From: Streptomyces sp. NBC_01264
GTDB lineage: Bacteria > Actinomycetota > Actinomycetes > Streptomycetales > Streptomycetaceae
DNA length: 64,000 nt
Direction of reading: 5' to 3'
NCBI RefSeq assembly: GCF_026340675.1
Contig: NZ_JAPEOX010000001.1
Location: 2,542,001-2,606,000 of the forward strand
Shown: piece by piece, positions 54,471-63,368 of the stretch
Layout: each line of letters opens with the position of its first letter
Numbering within the stretch: position 1 is the stretch's first letter
Position numbers and translations under genes: made by a program
The notes under the pieces: generated by a model
The model's database searches: none
Told to the model about the DNA's origin: nothing
The model's input: only the letters and a program-made list of their open reading frames with translations

Positions 54471-55559
54471 CTAGCGTCGGCGCGAGGTCAGCTCGTCGTA
54501 CACCGACAGGACCTGCGCCACCGTGTCGTCCTCCGACGGCCACGTCAGGGCCTGGGCCCGCCCCGCAGCCACCAGCTCCCCCCGCCGCGCGGGATCCGCC
54601 AGCAGCCCGGCCACCGCAGCGGCCAGCGCCCCCGCGTCCCCGTAAGGCACGAGCACCCCCGCCGCCCCGACCAGCTCCGGCACCCCGCCCACCGCCGTGG
54701 CCACCAACGGCACACCCGTCCGCAGAGCCTCCTGCGCGAGCGGCGACCGCGCCTCCCACCGGCTGGGCAGCACCGCGACATCGGCCGCCGCGAGCAGCCG
54801 CGCGGCGTCGCGCCGCTGCCCGAGCAGCCGCACCGGCAGCTGCTCCGACTGGATGCGCCGCGCGAGCTCCGCCCGCATCGGGCCCTCTCCCGCGATGACC
54901 AGCAGCGGCATCGGGTCCAGGTTCCGCCACTCCCGCGCCGCGTCCAGCAGGACGGAGTACCCGCGCCGCGGCACCAGGCTCCCGACCGCGATCAGCAACG
55001 GCCGCTCGACGGCGCCGAGTTCCGCCCGCACCTTCCCGTGGTCCGGAGCATCCGAGGCACCGGAGGGCTCGGCGGCAGCCGCCGGCGCCGCCACCGCGAC
55101 CGCCGCCAGCCGCGCGTCCCGCGCCCCCCGCAGCCGCGCCAGGTCCACCTGCGCCGAGGAGGCGCCGAGGACGATCGCCGCGGCCCGCGCGACGTGCCGT
55201 TCGAGCAGCAGGCTCAGGCGGCCGCCGCCGGGGCCGCCGCCGTGCCAGCTGACGACCAGGGGGACCCGCCGCCCGCGCAGGGCCAGCGCCGCGCGCATGC
55301 CGGCCCGCAGCCCGTGCGCGTGCACCACGTCGGCCTCGACGCACGCGGCCCGCAGCGCGCTCACCGCGTCCGGGGTGAACCGCGCCCCGGCGCCGGTGAA
55401 GTCGTACTCCCCCTCGGTCTCGACGGGCCCGCACACGGTGACCCGTACGCCGCGGGCGGCGAGCCCGGTGGCCAGCGACCGCACGTGCGCACCACCGCTC
55501 GCGCCGCCGAGGACCTGGACGGTGCGAAGGACGGGGACGGGTACCGGGGAGCTGCTCAC
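54471..55559 (-). CDS. Glycosyltransferase family 4 protein
   Basis: The 362-residue GT-B enzyme has an N-terminal acceptor half (VQVLGGASGGAHVRSLATGLAARG, DVVHAHGLRAGMRAAL) and a C-terminal donor half with RPLLIAVGSLVPRRGYSVLLDA and the EARSPLAQE motif (E-x7-E) that binds the nucleotide sugar. It is probably cytoplasmic or membrane-associated; acceptor and sugar are unknown. GTG 55559 is the start. It is separated from recN by 216 bases. Confidence 0.9.
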   Translation of the reverse strand: MSSSPVPVPVLRTVQVLGGASGGAHVRSLATGLAARGVRVTVCGPVETEGEYDFTGAGARFTPDAVSALRAACVEADVVHAHGLRAGMRAALALRGRRVPLVVSWHGGGPGGGRLSLLLERHVARAAAIVLGASSAQVDLARLRGARDARLAAVAVAAPAAAAEPSGASDAPDHGKVRAELGAVERPLLIAVGSLVPRRGYSVLLDAAREWRNLDPMPLLVIAGEGPMRAELARRIQSEQLPVRLLGQRRDAARLLAAADVAVLPSRWEARSPLAQEALRTGVPLVATAVGGVPELVGAAGVLVPYGDAGALAAAVAGLLADPARRGELVAAGRAQALTWPSEDDTVAQVLSVYDELTSRRR

Positions 55560-55775
55560 GGGCCGAAGCTCCAGGGTGAGGGAGGAAGTCAGGGACGTCG
55601 CTCAGAATGCCAGTCCGCACGCGCGTTCCGGGACCATACGGGTGCGGATCCCGTAAGAGATACCGCCACACCCCCCGGATCCTCACCCACACGGGCTAGC
55701 CGACCGTCAGCCTGCTGACGACACGACGCCCGACGCCGGGACAGGACCGAGACCGGACCGGATCGGGACCCGGAC

Positions 55776-57527
55776 CTACTCCGGCTCCCGGGCCGCCGCG
55801 AGCAGTTCTTCCGCGTGCGCCCGCGCCGACGCCGAGTCCTCGTGGCCGGCCAGCATCCGCGACAGCTCGCGGATCCGGGCCTCGCCCTCCAGGACGGTGA
55901 CGCCACTGCGGGTCACGGACCCGTCGTTGGTCTTCTCGACCAGCAGCTGCCGGTCCGCGAAGGCCGCCACCTGCGGCAGGTGCGTGACGACGACCACCTG
56001 CGCCGACTTGGCCAGTTTCGCGAGCCGCCGCCCGACCTCGACGGCCGCCTTGCCGCCGACGCCCGCGTCGACCTCGTCGAAGAGGTACGTCGGCACCGGG
56101 TCGGAGCCCGCGAAGACGACCTCGACGGCGAGCATCACCCGGGACAGCTCACCGCCCGAGGCGCCCTTGGCGATCGGCCGCGGCTGGGCGCCGGGGTGCG
56201 GGGCCAGCAGCAGTTCGACCTCGTCGACGCCGGAGGGCCCGTACGCGACGAGCCGGCCGCCGACCTCGACCCCTTCGGGGTCCTCGGTCTGCCGGACGTC
56301 GATGGTGACCCGTGCGTGCGGCATCGCCAGGGAGGCCAGCTCCTCGGTGACGGCGGACGCGAAGCGGGTCGCCGCCTCGTTCCGCGCGTCGGTCAACGCC
56401 TGGGCCAGCGAGGAGAGTTCCAGGCGCAGCCCGTCGCGCTCCGCGGTCAGTTCATCGATCCGCTCGTCGTCGCCGTCCAGCTCCAGCAGCCGTACGGAGC
56501 CCCGTTCGGCCCACTCCAGGACGGAGTCCACGCCGTTCCGGGTGGATCCGTACTCGGATCCGTACTTCCGGATCAGCTGGGTCAGTGCCGCCCGCCGCTC
56601 CTCCACGGCCGCCAGCCGCAGCGGATCGGCGTCCAGGTCGTCCGCGTACCCGGCGAGTTCCCCGGCCACGTCCGCGAGCAGGATGCCCAGTTCCCCGATC
56701 CGCTCGGCGAGCGCGCCGAGCGCCGGGTCGTGGGAGCGTACGGATTCCAGCGCGCGGTGCGCCCCGGCGACGAGCGCGCCCGCGTCGACGCCCTCGGGGT
56801 CCTCGACGTTGCCGGCGAGGGCCGCGTGGGCGACCTGGGCGGCCGAGGACAGGGATTCGGCGTGCCCGAGGCGCTCCGCCTCCGCCGCCAGCTCGGTGTC
56901 CTCGCCCGAGAGCGGTTCCACGGCGGCGATCTCGTCGAGCCCGAAGCGCAGCAGATCGGCTTCCTGGGCGCGTTCCCGGGCCCGGGTGGTGATCTCCTCC
57001 AGCTCTCCGGCGACGGCGCGCAGCCTGCGGTGGGCGGCGGCGTACTTCTCCAGCGGGACGGCGACGGCGTCGCCCGCGTACCGGTCGAGGGCCTGGCGCT
57101 GCCGGGCCGGCCGGAGCAGGCCCTGCTGGTCGGTCTGGCCGTGGACGGCGACGAGGTCGTCGGCGAGCTCGGCGAGCAGCCCGACGGGCACGGAGCGGCC
57201 GCCGACGTGGGCGCGCGAGCGGCCCTCGGCGGAAACGGTCCGGCTGATCAGCAGGGCGCCGTCGTCGAGCTCGGCTCCGGCCTCCTCGGCGCGCAGCGCG
57301 GCGGGGGCGTCCGGGCGCATGACGATGCGCCCTTCGACGACCGCCGCCTTGGCCCCGATCCGCACCAGTGCGGGGTCGGCCCGCCCGCCGAGCAGCAGCC
57401 CGAGGCTGGTGACGACCATGGTCTTGCCCGCGCCGGTCTCGCCGGTCACCGCGGTGAAACCGGGTGACAGCTCGACCACAGCGTCGTCGATGACCCCGAG
57501 CGACCGTATCCGCATCTCCTCAAGCAC
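55776..57527 (-). CDS. recN: DNA repair protein RecN
   Basis: The roughly 583-residue SMC-like ATPase acts in double-strand-break repair. Walker A is FTAVTGETGAGKTM near residue 22, the two coiled-coil arms follow, and the ABC signature KGASGGELSRVML and Walker B TYLFDEVDAGVGG lie near 445-495. The start is uncertain: GTG 57527 (MLEEMRIRSLG) fits the family; ATG 57560 and ATG 57515 are also in frame and none has a clear ribosome-binding site. It is downstream of ppnK and tlyA, a widely conserved order. Confidence 0.94.
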   Translation of the reverse strand: MLEEMRIRSLGVIDDAVVELSPGFTAVTGETGAGKTMVVTSLGLLLGGRADPALVRIGAKAAVVEGRIVMRPDAPAALRAEEAGAELDDGALLISRTVSAEGRSRAHVGGRSVPVGLLAELADDLVAVHGQTDQQGLLRPARQRQALDRYAGDAVAVPLEKYAAAHRRLRAVAGELEEITTRARERAQEADLLRFGLDEIAAVEPLSGEDTELAAEAERLGHAESLSSAAQVAHAALAGNVEDPEGVDAGALVAGAHRALESVRSHDPALGALAERIGELGILLADVAGELAGYADDLDADPLRLAAVEERRAALTQLIRKYGSEYGSTRNGVDSVLEWAERGSVRLLELDGDDERIDELTAERDGLRLELSSLAQALTDARNEAATRFASAVTEELASLAMPHARVTIDVRQTEDPEGVEVGGRLVAYGPSGVDEVELLLAPHPGAQPRPIAKGASGGELSRVMLAVEVVFAGSDPVPTYLFDEVDAGVGGKAAVEVGRRLAKLAKSAQVVVVTHLPQVAAFADRQLLVEKTNDGSVTRSGVTVLEGEARIRELSRMLAGHEDSASARAHAEELLAAAREPE

Positions 57528-57660
57528 GGGACGACGATACCGAGGTTTCATGGGTGCCATGTGACGTCACCAGCCCGAACCAGCTCGAACAGTCATGCTA
57601 TTTACGTACGCGCGGTCTATCGGACCGGTGGTGACCCCGCCAGTACCGGCGTCGACCCCG

Positions 57661-58620
57661 CTAGTGCGGCGCTCCGCGCCATCCCGACACCGGCAGCGCG
57701 AACTTCGCGACGAGCCGGTCCGTGAACGACGCGTGGTGCAGCCGGGCGAGCCGCACCGGCACCGTGCCCCGCCGGACCTCCACACGGGCCCCGGCCGGCA
57801 GCTCCACCGTCCGCCGCCCGTCGCACCACAGCACCCCGTGCGGGGTCCCGGTCTGCACCTCCACGGCCAGGACCGAGTCCGGCGAGGTCACCAGCGGCTT
57901 CGCGAACAGCGCGTGCGCGCTGATCGGCACCATCAGCAGCGCCTCCACCTCCGGCCAGACCACCGGCCCGCCGGCCGAGAAGGCGTACGCCGTCGAGCCC
58001 GTCGGGGTCGCGCAGACGATCCCGTCGCAGCCGAAGCCGGACACCGGGCGCCCGTCGATCTCCAGGACCACCTCGAGCATCCGCTCCGGGGACACCTTCT
58101 GGACGGCCGCCTCGTTCAGCGCCCAGTCCCGGTGCACCACGTCCCCGTTGGTCCGCACGATCACGTCGAGGGTCATCCGCTCCTCAACCTCGTACTCCCG
58201 CGTCACGACCCGGTCCACGACCTTGTCCAGGTCGTCCCGTTCCGCCTCCGCGAGGAAGCCCACCCGGCCCAGGTTGACGCCGAGCATCGGCACCCCGGAG
58301 CCGCGCGCGAACTCCGCGCCGCGCAGCAGCGTCCCGTCACCGCCGAGCACGATCAGCAGCTCGCACCCGTCGAGCACCTCCGGGGTGCACTCGGACTCCG
58401 CCACCAGCTCCACCTCGGGCGGCAGCGGCAGGTCCACCGCCTCGTGCCGCAGCACCCGTACGCCCAGCCCGCTGCGCAGCAGACCCTGCACCACCAGCTC
58501 GGCGCTGCGGATGGCCGCCGGCCGCCCGGTGTGCGCGAGCAGGAAGACGGTCCGCTTCCCCGGCTCCCCCGGCTCCCCTGCGTTCCCCGACTGTGCCGGG
58601 TCCCCCGAAAGATCACTCAC
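57661..58620 (-). CDS. ppnK: NAD kinase
   Basis: The 319-residue enzyme phosphorylates NAD to NADP. The family motif LIVLGGDGTLLRGAEFA (catalytic Asp in GGDGT) and GFGCDGIVCATPTGSTAYAFSAGGP are intact. A Gly/Pro-rich leader of about 20 residues precedes the domain. GTG 58620 overlaps the tlyA stop in a GTGA arrangement, showing translational coupling. Confidence 0.96.
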   Translation of the reverse strand: MSDLSGDPAQSGNAGEPGEPGKRTVFLLAHTGRPAAIRSAELVVQGLLRSGLGVRVLRHEAVDLPLPPEVELVAESECTPEVLDGCELLIVLGGDGTLLRGAEFARGSGVPMLGVNLGRVGFLAEAERDDLDKVVDRVVTREYEVEERMTLDVIVRTNGDVVHRDWALNEAAVQKVSPERMLEVVLEIDGRPVSGFGCDGIVCATPTGSTAYAFSAGGPVVWPEVEALLMVPISAHALFAKPLVTSPDSVLAVEVQTGTPHGVLWCDGRRTVELPAGARVEVRRGTVPVRLARLHHASFTDRLVAKFALPVSGWRGAPH

Positions 58621-59432
58621 TGCGGCCCCTCCGCCACTGCACGATCGACATCCGCCGGGTCGAGTGCCGGTGCCCCCGCCCGCAGCCACAGAAAATACTC
58701 GACGTTGCCCGAGGGGCCCGGGAGCGGGCTCGCGGTCACCCCGAGCACGCCCAGGCCCAGCTTCCAGGCCTGCGCCGCGACGTCCCGCACGGCCTCGGCG
58801 CGCAGCTCCGTACTGCGTACCACGCCACCGCTGCCGAGGCGGTCCTTGCCGACCTCGAACTGCGGCTTGACCATCAGCACCAGATCCGCGTCGGGCGCGC
58901 AGCAGCGTACGAGCGCGGGCAGCACCAGACCGATCGAGATGAAGGACAGATCACCGACGACCAGGTCCACGGGCACCCCGTCGATCAGCTCCACCGTCAG
59001 TTCGCGCACGTTCGTACGGTCCTTGACGGTGACCCGGTCGTCGCTCTGCAGGGACCAGGCGAGCTGCCCGTAGCCGACGTCCACGGCCATCACGTGCTCC
59101 ACCCCGGCGCGCAGCAGCACGTCGGTGAACCCTCCGGTCGAGGCGCCCGCGTCCAGCGCCCGGCGGCCCTCGACGCGCAGCCCCTGGGGCCGGAAGGCCG
59201 CGAGCGCCCCAGCGAGCTTGTGGCCGCCCCGGGAGACGTAGTCGGGGTCGCTGTCGTCCTTGAGGACGACGAGGGCCGCGCTGGTCTCGACCTGGGTGGC
59301 CGGCTTCGTCGCCGTGTTGCCGCCCACGGTCACCCGGCCGGCGGCGATCAGCTGCGCGGCGTGCTCCCGGGAGCGGGCCATGCTGCGGCGTACCAGTTCG
59401 GCGTCCAGGCGGCGGCGTGCCACTCCTGCCAC
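58617..59432 (-). CDS. tlyA: TlyA family rRNA 2'-O-methyltransferase
   Basis: The 271-residue protein has an N-terminal S4 RNA-binding domain (RRLDAELVRRSMARSREHAAQLIAAGRVTVGG) and an FtsJ-like methyltransferase domain with the SAM motif LDAGASTGGFTDVLL and catalytic region around VVGDLSFISI and VMVKPQFEVG. TlyA methylates 16S and 23S rRNA ribose and affects capreomycin sensitivity in mycobacteria. It is followed by ppnK with overlap and preceded by a small gene. Confidence 0.95.
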   Translation of the reverse strand: MAGVARRRLDAELVRRSMARSREHAAQLIAAGRVTVGGNTATKPATQVETSAALVVLKDDSDPDYVSRGGHKLAGALAAFRPQGLRVEGRRALDAGASTGGFTDVLLRAGVEHVMAVDVGYGQLAWSLQSDDRVTVKDRTNVRELTVELIDGVPVDLVVGDLSFISIGLVLPALVRCCAPDADLVLMVKPQFEVGKDRLGSGGVVRSTELRAEAVRDVAAQAWKLGLGVLGVTASPLPGPSGNVEYFLWLRAGAPALDPADVDRAVAEGPQ

Positions 59433-59439
59433 GATCGGT

Positions 59440-59700
59440 TCAGCTCCTGTTTTCGTAACGACGGGGGCCCTCGGTCGCGTCCAGCGCGGTCAGCGCGGAG
59501 CGGAGCCCCCTGTGCACATCCTCGTACACCTCGACGTGTCCGTCCGCCGGGAGGTGGTCCACGTCCGCCAGCCGCTCCAGCGCGGCGTCCGCTCCGGCGT
59601 GCCCGGTGGGAGTCCGTACGAGGCCCAGCGCGGCCGGCCCGGCGGGCACGTCCGGGGCTTCGTCCGGCTCCTGGACCGCATCGGGCACTTCTTCGCTCAT
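59440..59700 (-). CDS. Small hypothetical protein upstream of tlyA
   Basis: The 86-residue acidic protein begins MSEEVPDAVQEPDEAPDV and has the compact segment ADAALERLADVDHLPADGHVEVYEDVHRGLRSALTALD near its end. Similar small proteins precede tlyA in Streptomyces as I recall them, with no known function. Seven bases separate its stop from the tlyA start, so it is probably co-transcribed. Confidence 0.75.
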   Translation of the reverse strand: MSEEVPDAVQEPDEAPDVPAGPAALGLVRTPTGHAGADAALERLADVDHLPADGHVEVYEDVHRGLRSALTALDATEGPRRYENRS

Positions 59701-59766
59701 GCCCCCGACGCTACCGCGTAGGGCGCCCGCGACCGCGCACGGCTCTGCGGTACGGTCGGGATCACG

Positions 59767-60114
59767 ATGGCTACGATCGAGGAGTGCCGTGCGGCACTCG
59801 ACCAACTCTCCGACAACCTGGCGCGGGCCGAAGGCGACGTGCGCGGTGCGACCGCGCTCGACCGCTCGCTGAGCTGCCACATCACCGACCTGGACCGGAC
59901 CTTCACGGGCCGCCTGGACGGAGGCCGGATCCGCGTGGACGCGGTGGCACCGGGCCCGCCGGCCTCCAAGGCCGAGATCCGGCTGGCGATGACCGGCGAC
60001 GACCTGGTCTCCCTGGTCGCCGGCGACCTGAAGTTCCCCAAGGCCTGGGCCTCGGGCCGCATCCGCCTGGAAGCGGGCTTCCGCGACCTGCTGAAGCTCA
60101 AGAGCCTGCTGTAG
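59767..60114 (+). CDS. SCP2 sterol-binding domain protein
   Basis: The 115-residue protein is essentially one SCP-2 domain: SLSCHITDLDRTFTGRLDGGRI, then EIRLAMTGDDLVSLVAGDLKFPKAWASGRIRLEAGFRDLLKLKSLL. The fold holds a hydrophobic ligand such as a fatty acyl or sterol-like molecule; no enzyme domain is fused. It is divergent from the small gene at 59440, 66 bases away. Confidence 0.9.
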   Translation: MATIEECRAALDQLSDNLARAEGDVRGATALDRSLSCHITDLDRTFTGRLDGGRIRVDAVAPGPPASKAEIRLAMTGDDLVSLVAGDLKFPKAWASGRIRLEAGFRDLLKLKSLL

Positions 60115-60130
60115 CCAACCCCGCTGCACG

Positions 60131-60198
60131 GCTCCTGCTCCGCAGGCCAAATCCAGCCCCTCCGGCGTTTGAGGAGCAGGGGTCCGGGGGCCGGCAAC
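60131..60198. repeat. Short intergenic repeat E
   Basis: It contains AAATCCAGCCCCTCCGGCG with TTTGAGGAGCAGGGG, a short member of the dispersed repeat family. CCTGCTCC and GGAGCAGG at its ends can pair (8 bp), so it may also act as a terminator between the convergent SCP2 and iron ABC genes. Confidence 0.7.
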
Positions 60199-60214
60199 GG
60201 TGCCGCACCCGCGC

Positions 60215-61063
60215 TCACTCGGCGCGAGCCCGCGCCCGAGCGACCCGCGCCGCGGGTACCACCAGCGGCGTCCCCGTCTCCGGGTCCGCAATGACCTGGC
60301 ACCGCAGCCCGAACACCCGCTCCACCAGCTCCGCCGTGACCACCTCGGCCGGCGGCCCCTCGGCCACGACCTTCCCGTCCCGCATCGCGATCAGGTGGGT
60401 GGCGTAGCGCGCCGCGTGGTTCAGATCGTGCAGCACGGCGACCAGCGTCCGCCCCTGCTCCTCGTGCAGGTCCGCGCAGAGGTTCAGCACCTCGATCTGG
60501 TGCTGGATGTCCAAGTAGGTCGTCGGCTCGTCCAGCAGCAGCAGCGGCGTCTGCTGCGCCAGCGCCATCGCGATCCACACCCGCTGGCGCTGCCCGCCCG
60601 ACAGCTCGTCCACGGCCCGGTCCGCGAGTTCCGCGACCCCCGTGGAGGCCATCGACTCGTTCACGATCCGCTCGTCCTGCGCCGACCACTGCCGCAGCAG
60701 CCCCTGGTGCGGGTAGCGGCCCCGCGCGACCAGGTCCGACACGGTGATGCCGTCCGGGGCGATCGAGGACTGCGGCAGCAGACCCAGCGTCCTGGCCACC
60801 TTCTTCGCCGGCAGCGACCCGATCGCCTGACCGTCCAGCAGCACCCGCCCCACGGTCGGCCTCAGCATCCGCGAAAGGGCCCGCAGCAGCGTGGACTTCC
60901 CGCAGGCGTTCGGCCCGACGATCACGGTGAAGGAGTGGTCGGGGATCTCCACCGACAGGTTCTCGGCGATGACCCGCTGGTCGTAGCCGAGGGTCACGTT
61001 CTCCGCGGTCAGCCGCTGCACTTGCCTGCTCCTCTGGTTGCTCATGCTCCTCTGGTTCCTCAT
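60215..61063 (-). CDS. Iron-siderophore ABC transporter ATP-binding protein
   Basis: The 282-residue ATPase is of FecE/FhuC type: Walker A VGPNACGKST, signature LSGGQRQRVW, Walker B LLLDEPTTYLDI and H-loop VLHDLNHA. It powers the two FecCD permeases encoded before it. ATG 61063 overlaps the permease stop (ATGA). The first 36 bases are a tandem duplication (ATGAGGAACCAGAGGAGC then ATGAGCAACCAGAGGAGC), so ATG 61045 is an alternative start. Confidence 0.95.
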   Translation of the reverse strand: MRNQRSMSNQRSRQVQRLTAENVTLGYDQRVIAENLSVEIPDHSFTVIVGPNACGKSTLLRALSRMLRPTVGRVLLDGQAIGSLPAKKVARTLGLLPQSSIAPDGITVSDLVARGRYPHQGLLRQWSAQDERIVNESMASTGVAELADRAVDELSGGQRQRVWIAMALAQQTPLLLLDEPTTYLDIQHQIEVLNLCADLHEEQGRTLVAVLHDLNHAARYATHLIAMRDGKVVAEGPPAEVVTAELVERVFGLRCQVIADPETGTPLVVPAARVARARARAE

Positions 61064-62136
61064 ATGCGGCCCGTCTTCCGCTCGGTGACGAGCAGCCAGA
61101 GCAGGTAGCAGCCGCCGACCAGCCCCGTCACCACGCCCACCGGCAACTGGTCGGCGCCGAAGACCCGCTGCGAGGCCCAGTCGGACACCAGCAGCAGGAG
61201 TGCGCCCATCAGCGCCCCGGTCAGCAGGCTCGCCCCGGGCGAGCGGGTCAGCCGGCGCGCGAGCTGCGGCGCGGCCAGCGCGACGAAGCTGATCGGCCCG
61301 GCCGCGGCACTGGCCGCGGTGGTGAGCAGGATCGCCGCCACCATCAGCAGCAGCCGCGTCCGCTCCACCCGCACCCCGACGGCGTACGCCGCGTCGTCGC
61401 CCATCTCGATCATCCGCAGGGCCCGGCTCTGGGCGAGGACCAGCGGGAACAGCACCAGGCAGGTCGCGAGCAGCGGCCAGACCTGCGCCCAGTCCCGCCC
61501 CGCCAGCGAGCCGGTCAGCCAGACCATCGCGCGGCTTGCGTCGACGAGCTGCGCCCTCGTCAGCAGGTACTGGATGGCGGCGATCATCATCGCGGAGGCG
61601 CCGATGCCGACGAGGACCAGCCGGTAGCCGTGGATGCCCTGCTTGTAGGCGAGCAGGTACACGGCGATTCCCGCCACCAGCCCGCCCACCAGGGCCCCGA
61701 CGGCCACCTCGGCGGCGCTGCCGTGGAACAGCACGATGACGAGCAGCGCCCCGACGGCCGATCCGTAGCCGAAGCCCAGCACGTCCGGCGAGCCGAGCGG
61801 GTTGCGCGAGACGGACTGGAAGACGGCGCCGGCCATCCCGAGGGCCGCGCCCACCAGGAGGCCGACCAGGACCCGCGGCAGCCGCAGGTCGTTGACGATG
61901 AACTCGTGCGCGGGCGTGCCGTTGCCGAGCAGGGTCCGTACGACGTCCCAGGGCGCGATGTCGAAGTCGCCGGTCCCGATGAGCAGGACGGCCGCCGCCG
62001 CCACGAGCACCAGGAGCAGCGCCCCGACGCCCAGGGCGCGCCGCTCCACGCGCAGCGACATCCCGCCGGGCAGGCGAACGGGCCGGGGTCCGGTGCGGCA
62101 CCCGCGCGCCGTGCGGGGTGCGTCGGTCACTGTCAC
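61060..62136 (-). CDS. FecCD family iron-siderophore ABC permease
   Basis: The 358-residue membrane protein has about nine or ten helices after a basic N-terminus. RLPRVLVGLLVGAALGMAGAVFQSVSRNPLGSPDVLGFGYG and GPISFVALAAPQLARRL are typical of FecCD permeases. GTG 62136 overlaps the stop of the first permease (GTGA). It pairs with that permease to form the channel. Confidence 0.94.
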   Translation of the reverse strand: MTVTDAPRTARGCRTGPRPVRLPGGMSLRVERRALGVGALLLVLVAAAAVLLIGTGDFDIAPWDVVRTLLGNGTPAHEFIVNDLRLPRVLVGLLVGAALGMAGAVFQSVSRNPLGSPDVLGFGYGSAVGALLVIVLFHGSAAEVAVGALVGGLVAGIAVYLLAYKQGIHGYRLVLVGIGASAMMIAAIQYLLTRAQLVDASRAMVWLTGSLAGRDWAQVWPLLATCLVLFPLVLAQSRALRMIEMGDDAAYAVGVRVERTRLLLMVAAILLTTAASAAAGPISFVALAAPQLARRLTRSPGASLLTGALMGALLLLVSDWASQRVFGADQLPVGVVTGLVGGCYLLWLLVTERKTGRI

Positions 62137-63179
62137 AGCTGGGCCGTCCTCTTGCGCCGGACGAGGTGGATGAAGACGGGTCCGCCGATCAGCGCGGTGA
62201 CGATGCCGACCTGGAGTTCGCCGGGCCGGGTGACGACCCGGCCGATGACGTCGGCGCCGAGCAGCAGGACGGGCGAGAGCACCGCCGAGTACGCGAGCAC
62301 CCAGCGCATGTCCGGGCCGGTGAGGAACCGTACGAGGTGCGGGATCATCAGGCCGACGAAGACGATCGGCCCGCAGGCGGCGGTCGCGGCCCCGCACAGC
62401 AGGGTGATGGCGATCATCGCGCCGATCCGGGTCCGCGTCAGATGGGCTCCGAGGGCCCGTGCGGTGTCGTCGCCCATGGCCATGGCGTTGAGCGGCCGGC
62501 CCAGGCAGAGCGCGAGGACGGCGCCGACCACCAGGAAGGGCGCCACCTGCCGGACGGTGTCCATGTTCGCGGAGGCGAGCGAGCCCACGGTCCAGAAGCG
62601 GAGCTTGTCCAGCGCCTCGCTGTCCATCAGCTGCACGGCGTTGATGTACCCGATCAGGGCCGCGCTGGCCGCCGTACCGGCGAGCGCCAGACGTACGGGC
62701 GTGGCGCTGCGGCTGCCGCCGAGCACGTACACGACCACGGAGACGACGGCGGCGCCGAGGAAGGCCCACCACACGAACTCGCTCAGCGAGGAGGCCCCGA
62801 AGAAGCTGACGGCCGATACGACGGCCGCCGCGGCCCCCGCGTTGACGCCGAGGATGCCCGGCTCCGCGAGCGGGTTGCGGGTCAAGGCCTGCATCACGGC
62901 GCCGGACAGGCCGAGGCCGAGGCCGACGAGCACCCCGAGGACGGTCCGCGGGACCCGCAGGTCCCGTACGACGACGTCGGAGGCCGTCCCGGAGAAGTGG
63001 AACAGGCCGTGCCACACCTCGTGGAGGGCCATCTGCTTGGCGCCGACGGCGATGCTCGCCACCGCGATCAGCGCGAGCACGCCGAAGGCGGCGAGCAGAC
63101 CGGCGGCTCGCGCACCGTGGCGCGAGCGGGTGGCGGCGGCCGGCGCCGCGCTCGGTTCGGGAGGACTCTGGACCAACAC
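62133..63179 (-). CDS. FecCD family iron-siderophore ABC permease, first gene of operon
   Basis: The 348-residue membrane protein has the FecCD pattern RVPRTVLGVLVGLGLGLSGAVMQALTRNPLAEPGILGVNAG and GPIVFVGLMIPHLVRFL. GTG 63179 has no good ribosome-binding site, and an iron box lies only five bases upstream; translation may be leaderless or nearly so. No periplasmic-type binding lipoprotein is encoded in the operon. Confidence 0.94.
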   Translation of the reverse strand: MLVQSPPEPSAAPAAATRSRHGARAAGLLAAFGVLALIAVASIAVGAKQMALHEVWHGLFHFSGTASDVVVRDLRVPRTVLGVLVGLGLGLSGAVMQALTRNPLAEPGILGVNAGAAAAVVSAVSFFGASSLSEFVWWAFLGAAVVSVVVYVLGGSRSATPVRLALAGTAASAALIGYINAVQLMDSEALDKLRFWTVGSLASANMDTVRQVAPFLVVGAVLALCLGRPLNAMAMGDDTARALGAHLTRTRIGAMIAITLLCGAATAACGPIVFVGLMIPHLVRFLTGPDMRWVLAYSAVLSPVLLLGADVIGRVVTRPGELQVGIVTALIGGPVFIHLVRRKRTAQL

Positions 63180-63183
63180 GAAG

Positions 63184-63202
63184 TTAGGTTAGCCTACCCT
63201 CC
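63184..63202. promoter_or_regulatory. Iron box (DmdR1/IdeR-type operator)
   Basis: TTAGGTTAGCCTACCCT closely matches the actinobacterial iron-box consensus (TTAGGTTAGSCTAACCTAA), with the left half perfect. It lies directly before the permease start, so iron-loaded DmdR1/IdeR should repress the operon. Confidence 0.85.
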
Positions 63203-63275
63203 GTCGAGCCCGGCTCCCTGAAGAGCCCGACGCCCAGGGCTCCGACCAGGGCTCCAACCCCTACCGCCGCGGCCC

Positions 63276-63338
63276 CTGTCGTCCCGGCCTCTGTCGTCGT
63301 CCCAGCCTCTGTCGTCCCAGCCTCTGTCGTCCCGGTCC
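63276..63338. repeat. Short tandem repeat, about 15-bp unit
   Basis: Four imperfect copies of CTGTCGTCCCAGCCT follow one another; one copy has an extra GTC. It lies between the HAD stop and the iron box, outside any gene. Confidence 0.7.
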
Positions 63339-63368
63339 CCGCCGCCCCGGCCCCTGCGTCCCTGCTCC

